This document shows, piece after piece, positions 16,746 to 20,270 of a stretch of 20,270 nt of DNA (position 1 is the first letter of the stretch; each line of letters begins with the position of its first letter). The notes beneath the pieces were generated by a model. It was not told where the DNA came from and made no database searches. It worked only from the letters and a program-made list of their open reading frames with translations. Source of the stretch: Cerioporus squamosus (lineage: Eukaryota; Basidiomycota; Agaricomycetes; Polyporales; Polyporaceae); NCBI GenBank assembly GCA_022592435.1, contig JABYQS010000501.1:1-20270 (forward strand), in the 5' to 3' direction. A program made the position numbers and the translations under genes.

Positions 16746-19700
16746 ATGACGGCGACCACGAACGAAGTGTCGGCTGCGTCCAAATCTCAGAATGACACCG
16801 CAGGGATCAAGCCTTTGGACGCAGGCTCTGTGCACAAAGATCTCGTCGGCAGGTGGTCGTCGATCTGCAGACGGCCGTGAAGGAGCTGGTGGAGAACAGC
16901 TTGGACGCTGGGGCGACCAACCTAGGTATGTCATGCTGTCTCCAAAACGTGTGTGTGATTGCGAAGGTGTTGATGGGAGAAAGAGGTGCGCTTCGAGTAC
17001 GGGCTGGAGTCGTTTGAGGTGGTGGATAATGGGAGTGGCATCCCGCCGGAGGACTATGATTCTGTCGGTAAGTGTTTTTCTGAGATGGGGATGACACCAT
17101 GAGATAGGGGGGGTGTCGCGAGGGTTCTCGAGCCTGACTCTCCTGCAGCTCTCAAGCATCACACGTCCAAACTGTCCTCGTTCACTGATCTCGAGTCGGT
17201 GGCCACGTTTGGTTTCCGCGGGGAGGCGCTGTCCTCGCTTTGCGCCCTGGCAGAGTCTGTGTCGGTCACGACTGCCACGGTGGCGGAAGCTCCCGTGGGG
17301 ACGGTCATCGAGTTTGAGCGGACAGGCAGGCCAAGAGCAAGAAGGGCAAGGCCGCTCGGCAGGTGCGCCAAACGTGGACTTCGTTGACTTTCCAACCAGA
17401 ACTTACCGGATGCACTTCTTGCTGTCAGCGAGGAACGACTGTCACCGTGTCGGGGCTGTTCAAGCCACTCCCGGTCCGGCGCAAGAGCTCGAGCGGAACG
17501 CGAAGCGCGAGTTCGGGAAGGCGCTCACGCTCCTCCATGCGTACGCTCTCGTCCCGTGTGCGAAGGAGAAATAGGGCGTCCGCCTCAGCGTGACGAACCA
17601 GACAGCCGGAGGGTGCGCATACTTCTTTCCTATCGACCTGTCGCTGAGCTGGTTATGTGTATCCGTAGGAAGAAGACCGTCCAACTACGCACGGATGGCA
17701 CCCCGTCGACGCGCGCATCCGTCTCTGCGATATGGGGCCCGAAGGCCTTGGAGAACCTCGTCGAACTTGATTTGTCCTTCGTGGTGGAGGTCGAGGCGGC
17801 GGTTCTCCGGCGGCTAGGGAAGACTCAGGACGACGGGTACGCTCCTATACACGTTCGCGTATACTCGCGTCACTGACTATTCGTGTGCCCAGGAGCTCCA
17901 ATGAGGTCAGGGTGCGAGGGCTTATCTCGAAGTTCGCTGTAGGGGTGGACGCAACGGTACCGACCGTCAGTTCTTCTTCGTCAAACGGCCGACCGTGTGC
18001 GCCTTCCAAGGTATGCGTTGTCCAGGTTGTGTAGTATGTTCCGCGTAGACTCAGCGCGTGCGTCTAGGTGCAGAAAGCGTTCAACGAGGTGTATCGCTCC
18101 TTCAATGCCACGCAATCGCCCTTCATCATCGCGGACTTCATCCTTCCCACGAGTAAGTACCGACGCGTCGGCCCAGAGTGGAGTCTCATATATTGTGCTA
18201 GACTCGTGCGACATCAATGTGAGCCCGGACAAGCGTACCATTCTCCTCCATAGCGAGAACAACCTCGTGCAGGCGCTCAGAGTCGGTGCTCGTCCTTTGA
18301 AGATAACATGCGTCGTGAGCTGAACACTTTCGTTCATACTCTAGACTGCGCTCGAAGAGAAGTACGCTCCATCGAGGGCGACTTACGACATCAACGCTTC
18401 TCAAGCGCCGCGTAGGACAGACTCGGCCGCGTCTACTACACAGTCTCGGACGTACCTCCTTCAACGGGACACACAAGGACCCACTGTTTTACTGGACGAC
18501 CTCGGAGACCACGATGCGTCTTCCGCACCCTCCCAGCCTACCTCGGAGTCTCCCTTCGCAGAAGCCAGCGGGCCGCCCGTAGCTGCTGCTCCGGCTGCAA
18601 GTGAGGAGCCGACCTTCGGCGAACCAACTCTCTTCTTCGAGCGTTCGTCATCCAGCGCCCCGATCGTGTCACAGGAACCCGAGGTGGAAGGAGAAGAGGC
18701 GTATGCTGATAGAGCTGAGGAAGGACGAAGTTTTCGTCCCTTCGAGGCAGGTGTGGACGTAGACGAGCACATGGACGTCGACGTCGACGCAGACGCAGAA
18801 GCAAGCGTCAAGGCTCGGCCAAACGCTAACGCTAATCTTGTGGGTGCTCGTGTGCCCGCTCGTGCTGGGCCGGCGCTGGGTGAGGATGGGGATAGGGCTG
18901 CCTCGCCCGAGCGGGAGGCGCCGATGTCGCCACAGTCACCCAGATGAGCAAGAAACTTGTCCGGAGGCCTCCTCGCCTGCGCGGGTGGACGAGGATGAGG
19001 ACGACGCACCTGCAGACGCGCCCATCCCTTCGCTCCGGCCGCCGGCTCGTCCCGTCGTCCCGTGCTTCGTCTCAGTCGTCGAAGAGTGAGCGAGCAGATG
19101 GTCCTGAGCACGTCTGGGGCATCTTGGAACCTGCGGCGCGAGCTGACGACGCATCTGGTGAGCGCCCGAAGAAGAAGTCCAAGCTCGACGCACCGCGCGA
19201 CGGTCGGGGCGCACAGCAGGGCATGCGGGAGCTGTTGCGGGGATTCGCGAGGACCGGAAGTCAGGTGGAGGAAGTCAAGATGGACGTCGATGAGGAAGGT
19301 GAGGAAGGTGAGGACGCGGGTGCAGAGAGGAAGACGAGCAGCGACCCGTCTCCGGTGGGGAAGACAGGGAAGACGAGCAGGAACCTGTCTCCGGCGGGAA
19401 GACAGGGAAGACGAACCAGAGCAGCAAGAGACCGCGTTCAGCGTGGTCGGAGTTGAAGGCGACGAGCCTATGGACGAGGATGAGTCTCCAGTGCGACAGG
19501 TCATCGATATCACCCGGGGAGAGGATTTGGACGTGCCTGAGCCCGTGACGGCTCGGAGCGACCTCGGGGACTTCTCTACGAGTGCGACGAGCGACGAGAT
19601 TGTCCGGACGACAGATTGCGAGTCTATTTCCATGGCCTTTGACTTGTCTCGTATCGTTTCGTCCTGGGACAAGTTGCGTACTCGCCTCGCAGACGCTGTA

Positions 19701-20270
19701 CGCGAACGCGAGGAGGGATCGTGTAGCTAAGAACGATACGGACAGGCTTGGGTCCGCTGGAGTTGGGAACACCACGGACGATGAAGAGGCCGTTGAGACT
19801 CTGTCTCGTGTCATTGACAAGGACGACTTCGCATGCATGGAGATTGTCGGCCAGTTCAATTTGGGGTTCATCATCGTTCGTCGGCGGAAGTCATCTTCCA
19901 AGGGCGATTCGTCTGGTACGGAGATGGATGACCTGTTCATCGTCGACCAGCATGCGGCGGATGAGAAGTACAACTTTGAGACGCTGCAGCACACGACGAA
20001 AATTGACTCGCAGAAGCTATTCCGGTGAGGGATCTCCCTCAATGCCGTTCTCGAGCTTACAGTCTTGCACAGCCCCCAAGTACTGGAGCTCGCGGCCGCG
20101 GACGAAATAGTCGCACTCGAGAACATCGACGTTCTTAGACAGAACGGCTTCGAGCTGGATGTCTCCGAAGACCGTGCGCCTGGGCAGCGCATGCAGTTAA
20201 CTGCGCAGCCGATTAGTAAGAGCACCGTCTTCGACATGAAAGGTGAGCCCAAACCTTCCACTCGCGTGCC
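16746..20270 (+). CDS. PMS1: PMS1, MutL-family mismatch-repair protein (3' end outside window; several frame breaks)
   Basis: This is the endonuclease subunit of MutL-alpha (yeast PMS1, human PMS2), partner of MLH1 in nuclear mismatch repair. The N-terminal GHKL ATPase motifs are [31 protein letters not shown] and [19 protein letters not shown]. The transducer domain has [29 protein letters not shown] and [17 protein letters not shown] sequence. A long acidic linker follows, then the C-terminal domain with [11 protein letters not shown] and the metal-binding endonuclease motif [12 protein letters not shown] (19945-19980). Exons up to the linker are 16746-16925, 16984-17067, 17149-17362, 17429-17612, 17669-17836, 17893-18010, 18068-18152, 18202-18281 and 18345 onward; the last visible intron before the edge is 20025-20072, and another donor occurs at 20243. 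Frame problems lie near 16840-16852, 17324-17332, 17485, 17944, 17984 and several places in the linker, plus an in-frame TAG at 17572-17574. It is either a decayed copy or sequence carrying base errors. Confidence 0.9.

Noticed and set aside
18461..19672. 403-residue minus-strand open frame opposite the PMS1 linker
   Set aside because: It is Ser/Arg/Pro low-complexity sequence antisense to an acidic linker rich in GAG and GAC codons. The plus strand is anchored by MutL motifs on both sides.
1..20270. Transposon, CRISPR array or secondary-metabolite cluster
   Set aside because: I saw no transposase or reverse-transcriptase motifs, no terminal repeats, no regularly spaced repeats and no synthase or tailoring enzymes.

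Overview
This is nuclear DNA from a filamentous basidiomycete, most likely an Agaricomycete. The evidence is short GT-AG introns (mostly 44-90 nt) with CTNAC-like branch points, GC-rich third codon positions, a tandem pair of F-box genes of the kind these fungi amplify, an oligopeptide transporter cut into many small exons, and a fungal-type initiator tRNA. All protein genes are multi-exon or broken, so coordinates give whole gene spans; the exons I worked out are in the evidence text.

Layout. 1-530: nothing recognisable. 531-2631 and 3114-5251: a direct tandem duplication of about 2.1 kb, each unit holding one F-box/LRR-like gene. The left copy has at least three single-base frame breaks and a lost intron donor; the right copy is largely open. 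Between them, 2636-2779 holds a short Lys/Glu-rich coding relic. 5869-6911: a third, more diverged F-box-like protein. 7067-7149: initiator tRNA-Met(CAU) with an 11-nt intron. 7413-10331 (minus): an 11-exon oligopeptide transporter (OPT family), about 772 residues, with one apparent missing base. 10332-12248: a long stretch without a recognisable gene, upstream of both the transporter and the next gene. 12249-13628: a small nuclear protein resembling HAPSTR1 (human C16orf72). 14391-14750 (minus): a weak gene relic. 15486-16000: a small three-exon gene of an unnamed basidiomycete family. 16746 to the window end: PMS1, the MutL-family mismatch-repair endonuclease subunit, cut off at the right edge and broken by several frame changes and an in-frame TAG.

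The genes do not form a pathway or cluster; this is an ordinary chromosomal mixture of housekeeping genes (tRNA-iMet, PMS1, HAPSTR1-like), a nutrient transporter and a fast-evolving F-box pair. The most useful signals are the intron-bearing initiator tRNA, three MluI cell-cycle boxes (ACGCGT) upstream of PMS1, and a recurring pattern of single-base indels in several genes, worst in the mismatch-repair gene itself. The indels could be base-calling errors or real decay. I found no convincing previously undescribed system.
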